Shown here: positions 44,420 through 52,481 of the stretch, piece by piece
Layout: each line of letters starts with the position of its first letter
Position numbering within the stretch: the stretch's first letter is position 1
NCBI GenBank assembly: GCA_016699855.1
Contig: CP064988.1
Location: forward strand, 3,810,501-3,874,500
Reading direction: 5' to 3'
Origin: Rhodospirillales bacterium
GTDB lineage: Bacteria > Pseudomonadota > Alphaproteobacteria > Reyranellales > Reyranellaceae
DNA: 64,000 nt
Notes under the pieces: generated by a model
Database searches by the model: none
The model's input: only the letters and a program-made list of their open reading frames with translations
Told to the model about the DNA's origin: nothing
Translations under genes and position numbers: made by a program

Positions 44420-45816
44420 CCGAGCTCGCCTGGTTGACCGTCGCGGAGGCGTCCGGGCTGCTGCGCGCGCGCAAGCTGTCGCCGGTGGAGTACGCCACGG
44501 CGCTGCTGGACCGCATCGCCCGGCTGAATCCCAGGATCGACGCCTTCATCCGCGTCTGTGGCGAGCACGCGATGGCGGCCGCGCGCCGCGCCGAGGCCGA
44601 GATCGCGGCCGGCGGTTGGCGCGGTCCGTGGCACGGCGTGCCCTACGGGCTGAAGGACATCATCGATTTCGCCGGGCTGCCGACCACGGCCCACAGCGCG
44701 GTGCTGCTCGACAACGTCGCGTCGGCGCACGCGCACGTCACGTCGCGGATCGAGGCCGCCGGCGCCGTGTTCCTCGGCAAGCTCGCGACGCATGAATTCG
44801 CCATCGGCGGACCGATCTTCGACCTGCCGTTCCCGCCCGCCCGCAACCCGTGGAACCGCGACCACCACCCCGGAGGCTCGTCGTCCGGCTCGGGCGCGGC
44901 GCTGGCCGCCGGGCTGCTGCCGTTCGCGCTGGGCACCGACACGGGCGGCTCCGTGCGCAACCCCGCCTCGGCCTGCGCCATCGTCGGCATGAAGCCGACC
45001 TACGGGCTGGTGTCGCGCGCCGGCGTCGTGCCGCTGGCCTTCAGCCTCGACCATGTCGGGCCGATGACGCGGACCGTGCGCGACAACGCCATGCTGCTGA
45101 ACCTGCTGGCCGGCCATGACCCCGCCGATATCGGGTCGGCGCGGACGCCGGCCGTCGACTACGCCGCCGATCTCGACCGCGGCGTGAAGGGCATGCGCAT
45201 CGGGATCATCCGGCACTTCCACGCCCGCGATCTGATCGCCGATCCGGAGATGGCCGCGGCCATCGAGAAGGCCGTCGAGACGCTGGCCGGCCTCGGGGCC
45301 GAGATCCGCGAGATCGAGGTCGAGCCGCTCGACCATTACCTCGCGATCAACCGCCTGATCCTCTCGGCCGAGGCCTTCGCGATCCACGAGAAGTGGTTGA
45401 GCGAGAAGCCGGAGGCCTATGGCGCGCTGACCCGCGAGCGGCTGCTGGCCGGCGCGTTCTACCGCTCGGTCGACTACCTGCAGGCGCTGCGCGCGCGCCA
45501 GCGCGCGGTGGCGGGGATGACGGCGGCGATGGAGGGGCTCGACGCGGTGGTCGCCGCCTCGGCCATGGAGCCGCCCTGCGCCATCGAAGATCCCGCCGCC
45601 GTCGCGCGCACCTATCCGCGCCAGGCGCGGCAGGTGTTCAACGTCACCGGCCATCCCGCGATCTCGGTTCCGACCGGCTTCTCGCGGGCGGGGCTACCGC
45701 TGGCCATGCAGATCGTCGGCCACGCCTTCGAGGAGGCCACGGTCTACCGCGTCGCCCACGCCTACGAGCAGGCAGCCGGCTGGCACACCGCCCACCCGAA
45801 GCTGGACGCGGCGTAA
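44416..45816 (+). CDS. Amidase signature family protein (AtzE/GatA-like)
   Basis: A 466-residue amidase. The Ser-cisSer-Lys triad is visible as Lys in PYGLKDIIDF, Ser in the glycine-rich GGSSSGSGAALAAG and Ser in DTGGSVRNPAS. HPAISVPTGF and GLPLAMQIVG are typical C-terminal family segments. With the small coupled subunit it resembles AtzE/AtzG-type hydrolases of carboxybiuret-like ureido compounds or a stand-alone GatA homologue; the true GatCAB set would also need gatB nearby, which is absent. The substrate is unknown. Confidence 0.87.
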   Translation: MTELAWLTVAEASGLLRARKLSPVEYATALLDRIARLNPRIDAFIRVCGEHAMAAARRAEAEIAAGGWRGPWHGVPYGLKDIIDFAGLPTTAHSAVLLDNVASAHAHVTSRIEAAGAVFLGKLATHEFAIGGPIFDLPFPPARNPWNRDHHPGGSSSGSGAALAAGLLPFALGTDTGGSVRNPASACAIVGMKPTYGLVSRAGVVPLAFSLDHVGPMTRTVRDNAMLLNLLAGHDPADIGSARTPAVDYAADLDRGVKGMRIGIIRHFHARDLIADPEMAAAIEKAVETLAGLGAEIREIEVEPLDHYLAINRLILSAEAFAIHEKWLSEKPEAYGALTRERLLAGAFYRSVDYLQALRARQRAVAGMTAAMEGLDAVVAASAMEPPCAIEDPAAVARTYPRQARQVFNVTGHPAISVPTGFSRAGLPLAMQIVGHAFEEATVYRVAHAYEQAAGWHTAHPKLDAA

Positions 45817-45843
45817 GGCGGAGCCGGAGCGAGCCTTCTCTGC

Positions 45844-45904
45844 CATCCCGAGCGCAGCGAGGGATCCAGGTGTCGACCCTGGATCCCTCGCTGCGCTCGG
45901 GATG
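45844..45904. repeat. Large perfect inverted repeat in a convergent intergenic region
   Basis: Two 27-bp arms (45844-45870 and 45878-45904) are exact reverse complements around a 7-nt loop. It lies between the amidase stop (45816) and the convergent molybdenum hydroxylase stop (45957). The core (CGAGCGCAGCGAGGGATCC) is a widely scattered palindromic element in Alphaproteobacteria and often gives spurious ORFs. It could act as a bidirectional terminator. No second copy is in this window. Confidence 0.85.
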
Positions 45905-45956
45905 ACAGAAGAGGTGGTCCGGCAACTTGCCTCTATCCGGCCACGCCGCATCCCTC

Positions 45957-48296
45957 TCACGGATTGAGCGCGCGCCAGACCTTCTCCGGGGTCGCCGGCA
46001 TGTCGATGTGCGCGACGCCGCGCGCCGACAGCGCGTCGACGATGGCGTTCATCACCGACGGCAGCGCGCCGGCGCAGCCCGCCTCGCCGCAGCCCTTGAC
46101 GCCCAGCGTGTTGGTCTTGGCCGGCACGGGGTGGCTGATCACCGTGAAGGACGGGGAATCGGAGGCCCGCGGCATGGCGTAATCCATGTACGAGCCGGCC
46201 AGCGGCTGGCCTTGCTCGTCGTACACCGTCCGCTCCATCAGCGCCTGGCCGATGCCCTGCACGACGCCGCCGTGGCTCTGGCCTTCGACCAGCGGCGGAT
46301 TCACGACCGTGCCGAAATCGTTGACCATGACGTAGCGCGCCACCGTGACGGCGCCGGTGTCGGGATCGATCTCGACCTCGGCGACGTGGCAGCCGTTTGG
46401 GAACGCCGAGGGCGGCGTGTCGGAGACGTGGCCGACGTCGAGCGACGAGGGCACGTCGTCCGGCAGCTTGGCGGCCTGGCGCAGGCGTTGCGCCACCTCC
46501 AGCAGGCCGATGCTCCGGTCCGTGCCGGCGATGCGGAAGCGGCCGCGCGCGAACTCGATATCGGCGAAGGCGGCCTCCAGCAGATGCGCGGCGGCCTTCC
46601 TCCCCTTCTCGATCACCAGGTCGCCGGCCTCGAGGAACGCCTGTCCGGCGACGATCATCGAGCGCGAGCCGCCCGTGCCGCCGCCGGCCTTCAACTCGTC
46701 GCTGTCGCCCTGCACCAGCCGGAAGCGGTCGAACGGGATGCCTAGCTTGTCGACCAGCACCTGCGCGAAGGGCGCGGCGTGGCCCTGGCCGTAGTCCAAA
46801 GTGCCGCTGATCATCGTGACCTTGCCGTCTGCCTCGAAGCGCAGCCCGCCCATCTCCTTGCCCGGCGGGGCGGTCACCTCGAGGTAGCTGCCGATGCCGC
46901 GGCCGCGCAACATGCCCCGCGCCTCGCTCTCGGCGCGGCGCTTGTCGAAGCCGTCCCAGTCGGCCGCCGCCAGCGCCTTGTCGAGCACGGCGCGGAACTC
47001 GCCGCTGTCGTAGAGCATGCCCGACGGCGCCTTGTACGGCATCGCCTCCGGCGCGATGTGGTTGCGCCGCCGCAGCTCGACGCGGTCGATGCCGGTCTCG
47101 CGCGCCGCCGTGTCGATCAGGCGCTCCATGAAGTAGTTGCCCTCCGGGCGCCCGGCGCCGCGGTAGGCCGCGATCGGCGTCGTGTTGGTGAACGCCACCT
47201 TGGTGTTCACCTCGATCACCGGCGTGCGGTAGACGTCGACGATGTTCTTCACCGCGTTGGCCGTCGCCGGCACCGGCGGATAGATGAACGCGCCGGCGTT
47301 GCTGGTGCCGGTCAGGCGCACGGCGAGGAAGCGCCCGTCGGCGTCGAGCGCGAGTTCCGCCACGCGCTGGTGGTCGCGGCCGTGGTGGTCGGACAGGAAG
47401 CTCTCCGAGCGTTCGTCCGTCCACTTCACCGGCCGGCCCAGCAGCTTCGCCGCCAGCAGCAGCGGCGGATACTCGGGATAGGCCGGCGCCTTCATGCCGA
47501 ACGAGCCGCCGACGTTGCCGGTCAGCACGCGCACCTTGTCGGGCGCGACGCCGAGGATCTCCTTGGCGATGGTCGCGCGCATGCCGAACGCGCCCTGGCA
47601 GCCGACATGCAGCGTCCAGCGGCCGCTGGCGGCGTCGTATGCGCCGATGGCTGAGCGCGGTTCCATGGCGTTGACCACGATCCGGTTGCTGTCGATCGCC
47701 AGCCGCGTCACGTGCGCGGCCTTGGCGAACGCGGCCGCCACCGCCGCGGCGTCACCGTAGTGGAAGTCGAGCACCAGATTGCCCGGCGCCTCGGGGTGGA
47801 TCCGCGGCGCGTCCGGTGCCAGCGCCGCGTCGGGCGTGGTCACCGCCGGCAGCTCCTCGACGTCGAGGACGACGGCCTCGGCGGCGTCCTTGGCCTGGAT
47901 CTGCGTCTCGGCGACGACGACCGCCACCGCCTCGCCGACGAAGCGCACGTGGCCCTTGGCCAGCGGCGGCCGCACCGGGGTCTTCATCGGCGTGCCGTCG
48001 CGGTTGGGGATGTTCACGGGGCATTTCAGCGTGCCGAACCCGGCGGCCTCGAGATCGGCCGCCGTGTAGACGGCGAGCACCCCCGGCATGCCCAGCGCCT
48101 CCACGGAGTCGATGCCGCGCAGGACGCCGTGCGCGTGCCGGCTGCGCACCATCACGGCGTGGGCCTGGCCCGGCAGGTTGACGTCGTCGGTGTAGCGCCC
48201 CTCGCCGCGCAGCAGGGTGGGGTCCTCGGTGCGCGGCACGGGCTGGCCGACGCCGAATTTCATCAGCGCCGGATCGGCGTCGGTCATGGCGTTCAT
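45957..48296 (-). CDS. Xanthine dehydrogenase/CoxL family molybdopterin-binding large subunit
   Basis: A 779-residue molybdenum hydroxylase large subunit. GVGQPVPRTEDPTLLRGEGRY at the N-terminus, GGSFGMKAPAYPE, AYRGAGRPEGNYFMERLID and the C-terminal VKGCGEAGCAGALP (catalytic Glu) define the family. AYRGAGR is the form II CoxL-like signature, not the form I carbon monoxide dehydrogenase loop. The small (2Fe-2S) and medium (FAD) subunits that normally accompany it are missing from the window. The start is ATG 48296 or 48287. It likely hydroxylates an aldehyde or N-heterocycle; the substrate is unknown. Confidence 0.88.
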   Translation of the reverse strand: MNAMTDADPALMKFGVGQPVPRTEDPTLLRGEGRYTDDVNLPGQAHAVMVRSRHAHGVLRGIDSVEALGMPGVLAVYTAADLEAAGFGTLKCPVNIPNRDGTPMKTPVRPPLAKGHVRFVGEAVAVVVAETQIQAKDAAEAVVLDVEELPAVTTPDAALAPDAPRIHPEAPGNLVLDFHYGDAAAVAAAFAKAAHVTRLAIDSNRIVVNAMEPRSAIGAYDAASGRWTLHVGCQGAFGMRATIAKEILGVAPDKVRVLTGNVGGSFGMKAPAYPEYPPLLLAAKLLGRPVKWTDERSESFLSDHHGRDHQRVAELALDADGRFLAVRLTGTSNAGAFIYPPVPATANAVKNIVDVYRTPVIEVNTKVAFTNTTPIAAYRGAGRPEGNYFMERLIDTAARETGIDRVELRRRNHIAPEAMPYKAPSGMLYDSGEFRAVLDKALAAADWDGFDKRRAESEARGMLRGRGIGSYLEVTAPPGKEMGGLRFEADGKVTMISGTLDYGQGHAAPFAQVLVDKLGIPFDRFRLVQGDSDELKAGGGTGGSRSMIVAGQAFLEAGDLVIEKGRKAAAHLLEAAFADIEFARGRFRIAGTDRSIGLLEVAQRLRQAAKLPDDVPSSLDVGHVSDTPPSAFPNGCHVAEVEIDPDTGAVTVARYVMVNDFGTVVNPPLVEGQSHGGVVQGIGQALMERTVYDEQGQPLAGSYMDYAMPRASDSPSFTVISHPVPAKTNTLGVKGCGEAGCAGALPSVMNAIVDALSARGVAHIDMPATPEKVWRALNP

Positions 48297-48524
48297 GGGT
48301 GTCCTCGCGGGAGTCGCGCCGCCGGCCGCGCTGAACGCGTCGCCGGGGCAGGGGGGAGAGTGGAGGCCGATGCTAGCGCGCGCCGCCCGCGCCCGCCAAC
48401 CGCGCCACCCCGCGAGCATGTCCGCATTGCGCGCCACGCTACCGCGCCACCGGCGGTGCTTGAACATCGCGGCCCGCGGCCGTATCCACGGAGCGGCCGC
48501 GGCGCTCCCCGCGGGTCGGGGAGC

Positions 48525-49925
48525 ATGATGGTCGATCTGACGCGCAAGTACGACGTGCTGGTGATCGGCGGCGGCAACGCCGCGCTGTGCGCGGCGATCA
48601 GCGCGCGCCGGGCCGGCGCCTCGGTGCTGGTGCTGGAGGCGGCGACGAAGTTCTGGCGCGGCGGCAACACGCGCCACACCCGCAACATGCGTTGCGCCCA
48701 CGACGCGGCGACGGCCACTTTGTCGGGGCCCTACACCGAGGAGGAGTTCTTCGACGACCTGCTGCGCGTCACCGGCGGCGAGACCGACGAGAAGCTCGCC
48801 CGCATGATGATCCATGAATCCAAGGAGATGCTGGACTGGATCGTCGAGCAGGGCGTGCGCTTCCAGCCGTCGCTGGGCGGCACCCTGAGCCTCGGCCGCA
48901 CCAACTCGTTCTTCCTCGGCGGCGGGCGCGCCATGCTCAACGCGCTGTACCTGACGGCCGAGCGGCTGGGCGTCGACATCCTCTACGAGGCCGAGGTGGT
49001 GTCGATGGACATCGCCGACGGCATGTTCCTGTCGGCCACCCTGCGCCGCGACGGCGCCGACGCCACGGTGCGGGCCGGCGCGCTGGTCGCCGCCGCCGGC
49101 GGCTTCGAGTCCAACATCGAGTGGCTGAAGGAGTACTGGGGCGACGCCGCGGATAACTTCCTGATCCGGGGCACGCGCAACAACAAGGGCACGATCCTCA
49201 AGATGCTGCTCGCCGCCGGCGTGCGGCGCGTCGGCGATCCGACCCAGTGCCACGCGGTGGCGATCGACGCGCGCGCTCCGAAGTACGACGGCGGCATCAT
49301 CACGCGGCTGGACTGCGTGGTGTTCGGCATCGTCGTCAACCGCGACGCCGAGCGCTTCTACGACGAGGGCGAGGATTTCTGGCCGAAGCGCTACGCCATC
49401 TGGGGCCGGCTGGTCGCCGGCCAGCCAGATCAGATCGCCTACATCGTGTTCGACGCGAAATCGCTGACCATGTTCATGCCCTCGCTCTATCCCGCCATCG
49501 AGGCGCCGAGCATCGGCGCGCTTGCCGGCAAGCTCGGCCTCGATCCGGCGGCGCTCGAGGGCACGGTCGCGGCGTTCAACGCCGCCGTGCGGCCCGGCAC
49601 GTTCGACCACACGATCCTCGACGACTGCCGCACCGAGGGGCTGACGCCGGCCAAGACGCACTGGGCGCGGCGCATCGAGACGGCGCCGTTCTACGCCTAT
49701 CCCGTGCGCCCGGGCATCACCTTCACCTATCTCGGCACCCGCGTGAACGAGCGCGCGCGCATGCTGATGGAGGACGGCCGGCCCTCGGCCAACATGTTCG
49801 CCGCCGGCGAGATCATGGCCGGCAACGTCCTCGGCAAGGGCTACGCCGCCGGCATCGGCATGACGATCGGCAGCGTCTTCGGCCGCATCGCGGGACGGGA
49901 GGCCGCCGGCAATGCACGCAACTAG
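48525..49925 (+). CDS. tcuA: FAD-dependent tricarballylate dehydrogenase TcuA-like
   Basis: A 466-residue flavoprotein of the fumarate reductase/succinate dehydrogenase group. YDVLVIGGGNAALCAAISARRAG is the FAD-binding unit, FWRGGNTRHTRNMRCAH is characteristic of TcuA, and AGEIMAGNVLGKGYAAGIGMTIG the late FAD loop. TcuA oxidises tricarballylate to cis-aconitate. GGGGAG lies just before two in-frame ATGs (48525, 48528). It overlaps tcuB by 14 bp. The 228 bp upstream, shared with the divergent molybdenum hydroxylase gene, hold no gene I can support. Confidence 0.9.
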   Translation: MMVDLTRKYDVLVIGGGNAALCAAISARRAGASVLVLEAATKFWRGGNTRHTRNMRCAHDAATATLSGPYTEEEFFDDLLRVTGGETDEKLARMMIHESKEMLDWIVEQGVRFQPSLGGTLSLGRTNSFFLGGGRAMLNALYLTAERLGVDILYEAEVVSMDIADGMFLSATLRRDGADATVRAGALVAAAGGFESNIEWLKEYWGDAADNFLIRGTRNNKGTILKMLLAAGVRRVGDPTQCHAVAIDARAPKYDGGIITRLDCVVFGIVVNRDAERFYDEGEDFWPKRYAIWGRLVAGQPDQIAYIVFDAKSLTMFMPSLYPAIEAPSIGALAGKLGLDPAALEGTVAAFNAAVRPGTFDHTILDDCRTEGLTPAKTHWARRIETAPFYAYPVRPGITFTYLGTRVNERARMLMEDGRPSANMFAAGEIMAGNVLGKGYAAGIGMTIGSVFGRIAGREAAGNARN

Positions 49926-51039
49926 GCTCCTGGAGGAGGCGGATCGTCTGATGACGGTCTGCAACTCCTGCCGGTACTGCGAAGGCCTCTGCGCCGTGTT
50001 CCCGGCGATGGAGATGCGGCGCGCCTTCCCGGACGGCGATCTCAACTACCTCGCCAATCTCTGCCATGGCTGCGGCGCCTGCTTCAGCGACTGCCAGTTC
50101 TCGCCGCCGCACGAGTTCGACGTGAACGTGCCGGTGACGCTGGCGGCGCTGCGCGCCGAATCCTACGAGCGCTACGCCTGGCCGGCGGCGTTCTCCGGCC
50201 TGTTCCGGCGCAATGGCCTCGCCATCGCGGCGATCGCGGCGTTGAGCGTGGCGGGCTTCATCGCCGGCTTCGCGGCGTGGCACGATCCCGCCGTCCTGTT
50301 CGCCAGCCACACCGGGCCGGGCGCGTTCTACCGGCTGATGCCGCACAACGCGATGGCGGCGCTGTTCGGCGCGGCGTTCCTCTACGCCGTCGTCGCGTCC
50401 CTGATGGGTCTGCGCAATTTCTGGCGCGATATCGGCGAACCGGCGGCGACGCTCGCGGAGCCGGTCTCGCTGTGGCAGGCGATGCGCGATGCCGGCCGGC
50501 TGCGCTATCTCGACGGCGGCGGCGTCGGCTGCGTCAACGACGACGAGCGGCCGACAGACAACCGGAGGCTCTACCACCACCTGACCTTCTACGGCTTCCT
50601 GCTGTGCTTCGCCTCGACCTCGGTGGCGACGCTCTACCACTACGTCCTCGGCCGCGTGGCCCCGTACCCTTGGTACGACCTGCCGGTCGTGCTCGGCGCG
50701 CTGGGCGGCGTCGGGCTCCTGATCGGGCCCGTCGGATTGCTCAAGGCCAAGATGACGCGTGATCCGGCGCTGCGCGATCCGCCGCGGCTGGGCATGGACG
50801 TGGCGTTCCTGGCGATGCTGTTCCTGACCAGCGCCACCGGGCTGGCGCTGCTGCTGCTGCGCGCGACGCCGGCCATGGCGTCGCTGCTGGCGTTGCATCT
50901 CGGCGTCGTGTTCGCGCTGTTCCTGACCATGCCCTACGGCAAGTTCGTGCACGGCCTGTACCGCTTCGCGGCGCTGGTGCGCTACGCGCGCGAGAGCCGC
51001 CGCCTGGCGGCGGGCGAAATCGACGCCGGCGGGGCGTGA
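49912..51039 (+). CDS. tcuB: Tricarballylate utilisation 4Fe-4S protein TcuB-like
   Basis: A 375-residue membrane iron-sulfur protein. The N-terminus has two cysteine clusters, CNSCRYCEGLC and CHGCGACFSDC, each able to hold a [4Fe-4S] centre. About six hydrophobic helices follow with conserved histidines (RLYHHLTFYGF, TLYHYVLG, KFVHGLYRF) that probably bind heme. It reoxidises the TcuA flavin and passes electrons to the quinone pool. The usual transporter (tcuC) and regulator (tcuR) are not adjacent. Followed by tRNA-Gln. Confidence 0.88.
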   Translation: MHATRLLEEADRLMTVCNSCRYCEGLCAVFPAMEMRRAFPDGDLNYLANLCHGCGACFSDCQFSPPHEFDVNVPVTLAALRAESYERYAWPAAFSGLFRRNGLAIAAIAALSVAGFIAGFAAWHDPAVLFASHTGPGAFYRLMPHNAMAALFGAAFLYAVVASLMGLRNFWRDIGEPAATLAEPVSLWQAMRDAGRLRYLDGGGVGCVNDDERPTDNRRLYHHLTFYGFLLCFASTSVATLYHYVLGRVAPYPWYDLPVVLGALGGVGLLIGPVGLLKAKMTRDPALRDPPRLGMDVAFLAMLFLTSATGLALLLLRATPAMASLLALHLGVVFALFLTMPYGKFVHGLYRFAALVRYARESRRLAAGEIDAGGA

Positions 51040-51109
51040 GGCGGCGGACTTGAGGCGCGCGGCCGGTTGGAGTACCAGTCCGGCGCCCGCCGGACGGGCG
51101 GCGCGACGC

Positions 51110-51184
51110 TGGGGCGTAGCCAAGCGGTAAGGCAGCGGATTTTGATTCCGCCATCCCCTGGTTCGAATCCAGGCGCCCCAGCCA
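51110..51184 (+). tRNA. tRNA-Gln (anticodon TTG)
   Basis: A complete 75-nt cloverleaf: 7-bp acceptor stem (TGGGGCG with CGCCCCA), D arm GCC/GGC, anticodon stem GCGGA/TCCGC with loop TTTTGAT (anticodon TTG), T arm CCTGG-TTCGAAT-CCAGG, discriminator G and an encoded CCA. A degraded copy of this tRNA and its 14-bp upstream flank lies at 63301-63389. Confidence 0.95.
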
Positions 51185-51476
51185 GTCGCCAGAAAATACA
51201 ATCATATCAATAGCATATGACGGGCGAAGTCGCCTCTCGGGGATTTATTCCGACGCCAATCCATCTCTCGTCGGTGGCGCGACGCCGCCCTCGGCTGGCC
51301 TAGCTGCGGTGCCACCGAGATGATCGGCGAACGAAGCGCGTTCTTCAGCGTTCAGCGTCGGCATGGCGCGGCTTGACGAGGCGCGGCGCCCCGCCGCCAA
51401 GGATGGCGTAAGCCCGACGGCCGCGGTGCGGGAGGCCTACGGCGTCGTATCTACCGCCGCCGTCGAGACCTCGCCG

Positions 51477-52229
51477 TCAGGTCGCGCGCGCCTCCACGTT
51501 CACCGGCGGCCTCCGCGTCGCGGCCGCGGCGGCCGGCGCGGGGAGCGTCGGCCAGCCGCCGCCCGCGAGGTCGCGGAGCCGCTGCGGGTCGTCGATGGTC
51601 ACGTCGCGTCCGCCGCCGGAGACGCCGTGGTGCTTTAGGACCGCGTAGGCCCGCGAGAAGCATTCCGGGCTGATGCCGACGCGCGCGGCGATCAGGTTGC
51701 GGCCTTCGGGCAGGCGCACCGTGACGGGGCCGTGCTCGCGCGGCGATAGCTTGACGAGGAAGCCCGCGACGCGCTGGACCGCGGTGTGGAGCTTGAGATC
51801 CTTGATCTGGCCGACCAGCGACCGCCAGTACCCCGCCAGCAGCATCGACATCCCGTAGGACAGATCCGGGTCGCTTTTCAGGGCGGCCCGGAACGGCCCG
51901 GCGGGCCACATCAGGATCCGCGAATCGGCGATCAACGTCGCGGTCATGAGGTAGGGCGCGTCCAGCATCGCGGCGGGCGCGATGAAGGCGTCGCCGCACC
52001 CGAAGAACTCGACCACCGTCCGCTGTCCTTCCTTGTTGTCCGCGAACAAGCCGACGCGGCCGTCCATGACGATGTGCAGGAACTCCGGCCGCTCGTCCTG
52101 CACGCACAGCGTCGTTCCCTTGGGGAGCGTCTGCGCGAACGTCCCCAGCAGCAGACCGGAGATGTGCGCGTCGGTCATCCGGGCGAAGAGCGGGGAACGG
52201 CGCAGCAGCGGCGCGTCGGTCGGTCTCAT
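51477..52229 (-). CDS. Crp/Fnr family transcriptional regulator (Dnr/NnrR-like, no FNR cysteines)
   Basis: A 250-residue regulator. A cyclic-nucleotide-binding-like beta-roll spans about residues 15-130 (DGRVGLFADNKEGQRTVVEFFGCGDAF) and the C-terminal HTH holds GISPECFSRAYAVLKHHGV with the E-x-x-S-R pattern that reads TTGAT half-sites. The N-terminal cysteine cluster of FNR is absent, so sensing of NO (via heme, as in Dnr) or another signal is more likely than direct oxygen sensing. The start at 52229 has CGGAGG upstream. Two FNR-type boxes lie within 120 bp of its start and a third nearer narK. It most likely activates the nar operon and regulates itself. Confidence 0.88.
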   Translation of the reverse strand: MRPTDAPLLRRSPLFARMTDAHISGLLLGTFAQTLPKGTTLCVQDERPEFLHIVMDGRVGLFADNKEGQRTVVEFFGCGDAFIAPAAMLDAPYLMTATLIADSRILMWPAGPFRAALKSDPDLSYGMSMLLAGYWRSLVGQIKDLKLHTAVQRVAGFLVKLSPREHGPVTVRLPEGRNLIAARVGISPECFSRAYAVLKHHGVSGGGRDVTIDDPQRLRDLAGGGWPTLPAPAAAAATRRPPVNVEARAT

Positions 52230-52288
52230 GGGGCCTCCGGGGCGGTCGTCCACCCACGCCAGCATGTGCGCGGCCCGCGGCGCCATCA

Positions 52289-52302
52289 TTGATCCGAATC
52301 AA
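52289..52302. promoter_or_regulatory. FNR-type box 1 (perfect consensus)
   Basis: TTGATCCGAATCAA is an exact match to TTGAT-N4-ATCAA. Its centre is 66 bp from the regulator's start codon; a class II site at -41.5 would put the transcript start near 52254, leaving a 25-nt leader. This suggests autoregulation. Confidence 0.85.
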
Positions 52303-52332
52303 CCCGCGGTCTTCCGGCGGCCATCACGGATC

Positions 52333-52346
52333 TTGACCGCGATCAA
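52333..52346. promoter_or_regulatory. FNR-type box 2
   Basis: TTGACCGCGATCAA matches TTGAT-N4-ATCAA with one change. It lies midway between the regulator gene and narK and could serve either promoter. Confidence 0.65.
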
Positions 52347-52404
52347 GGCCAGGGCACCCCGCCGGTCAAGTTCCGGCGTCGGCGTGCCCGTGGCGGCCGA
52401 TTCG

Positions 52405-52418
52405 TTGACCCAGGTCAA
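52405..52418. promoter_or_regulatory. FNR/Dnr-type box 3 upstream of narK
   Basis: TTGACCCAGGTCAA is a symmetric TTGAC-N4-GTCAA site. A class II centre at -41.5 would place the narK transcript start near 52453, which is downstream of the first possible ATG (52446) and supports translation from 52482. Confidence 0.65.
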
Positions 52419-52481
52419 CAGGCCTCGCGCCCGCGACGGCGAAGCATGCGCCTTGGAAGCGGCACGACACCGGGGGGAACC

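Noticed and set aside
45841..45925. Short ORFs across the 45844-45904 repeat
   Set aside because: They come from a known type of palindromic intergenic repeat that gives spurious reading frames in both directions.
48297..50045. Extension of the molybdenum hydroxylase frame another 580 codons upstream on the minus strand
   Set aside because: The extension lies antisense to TcuA, has no family motifs, and the conserved protein begins at 48296.
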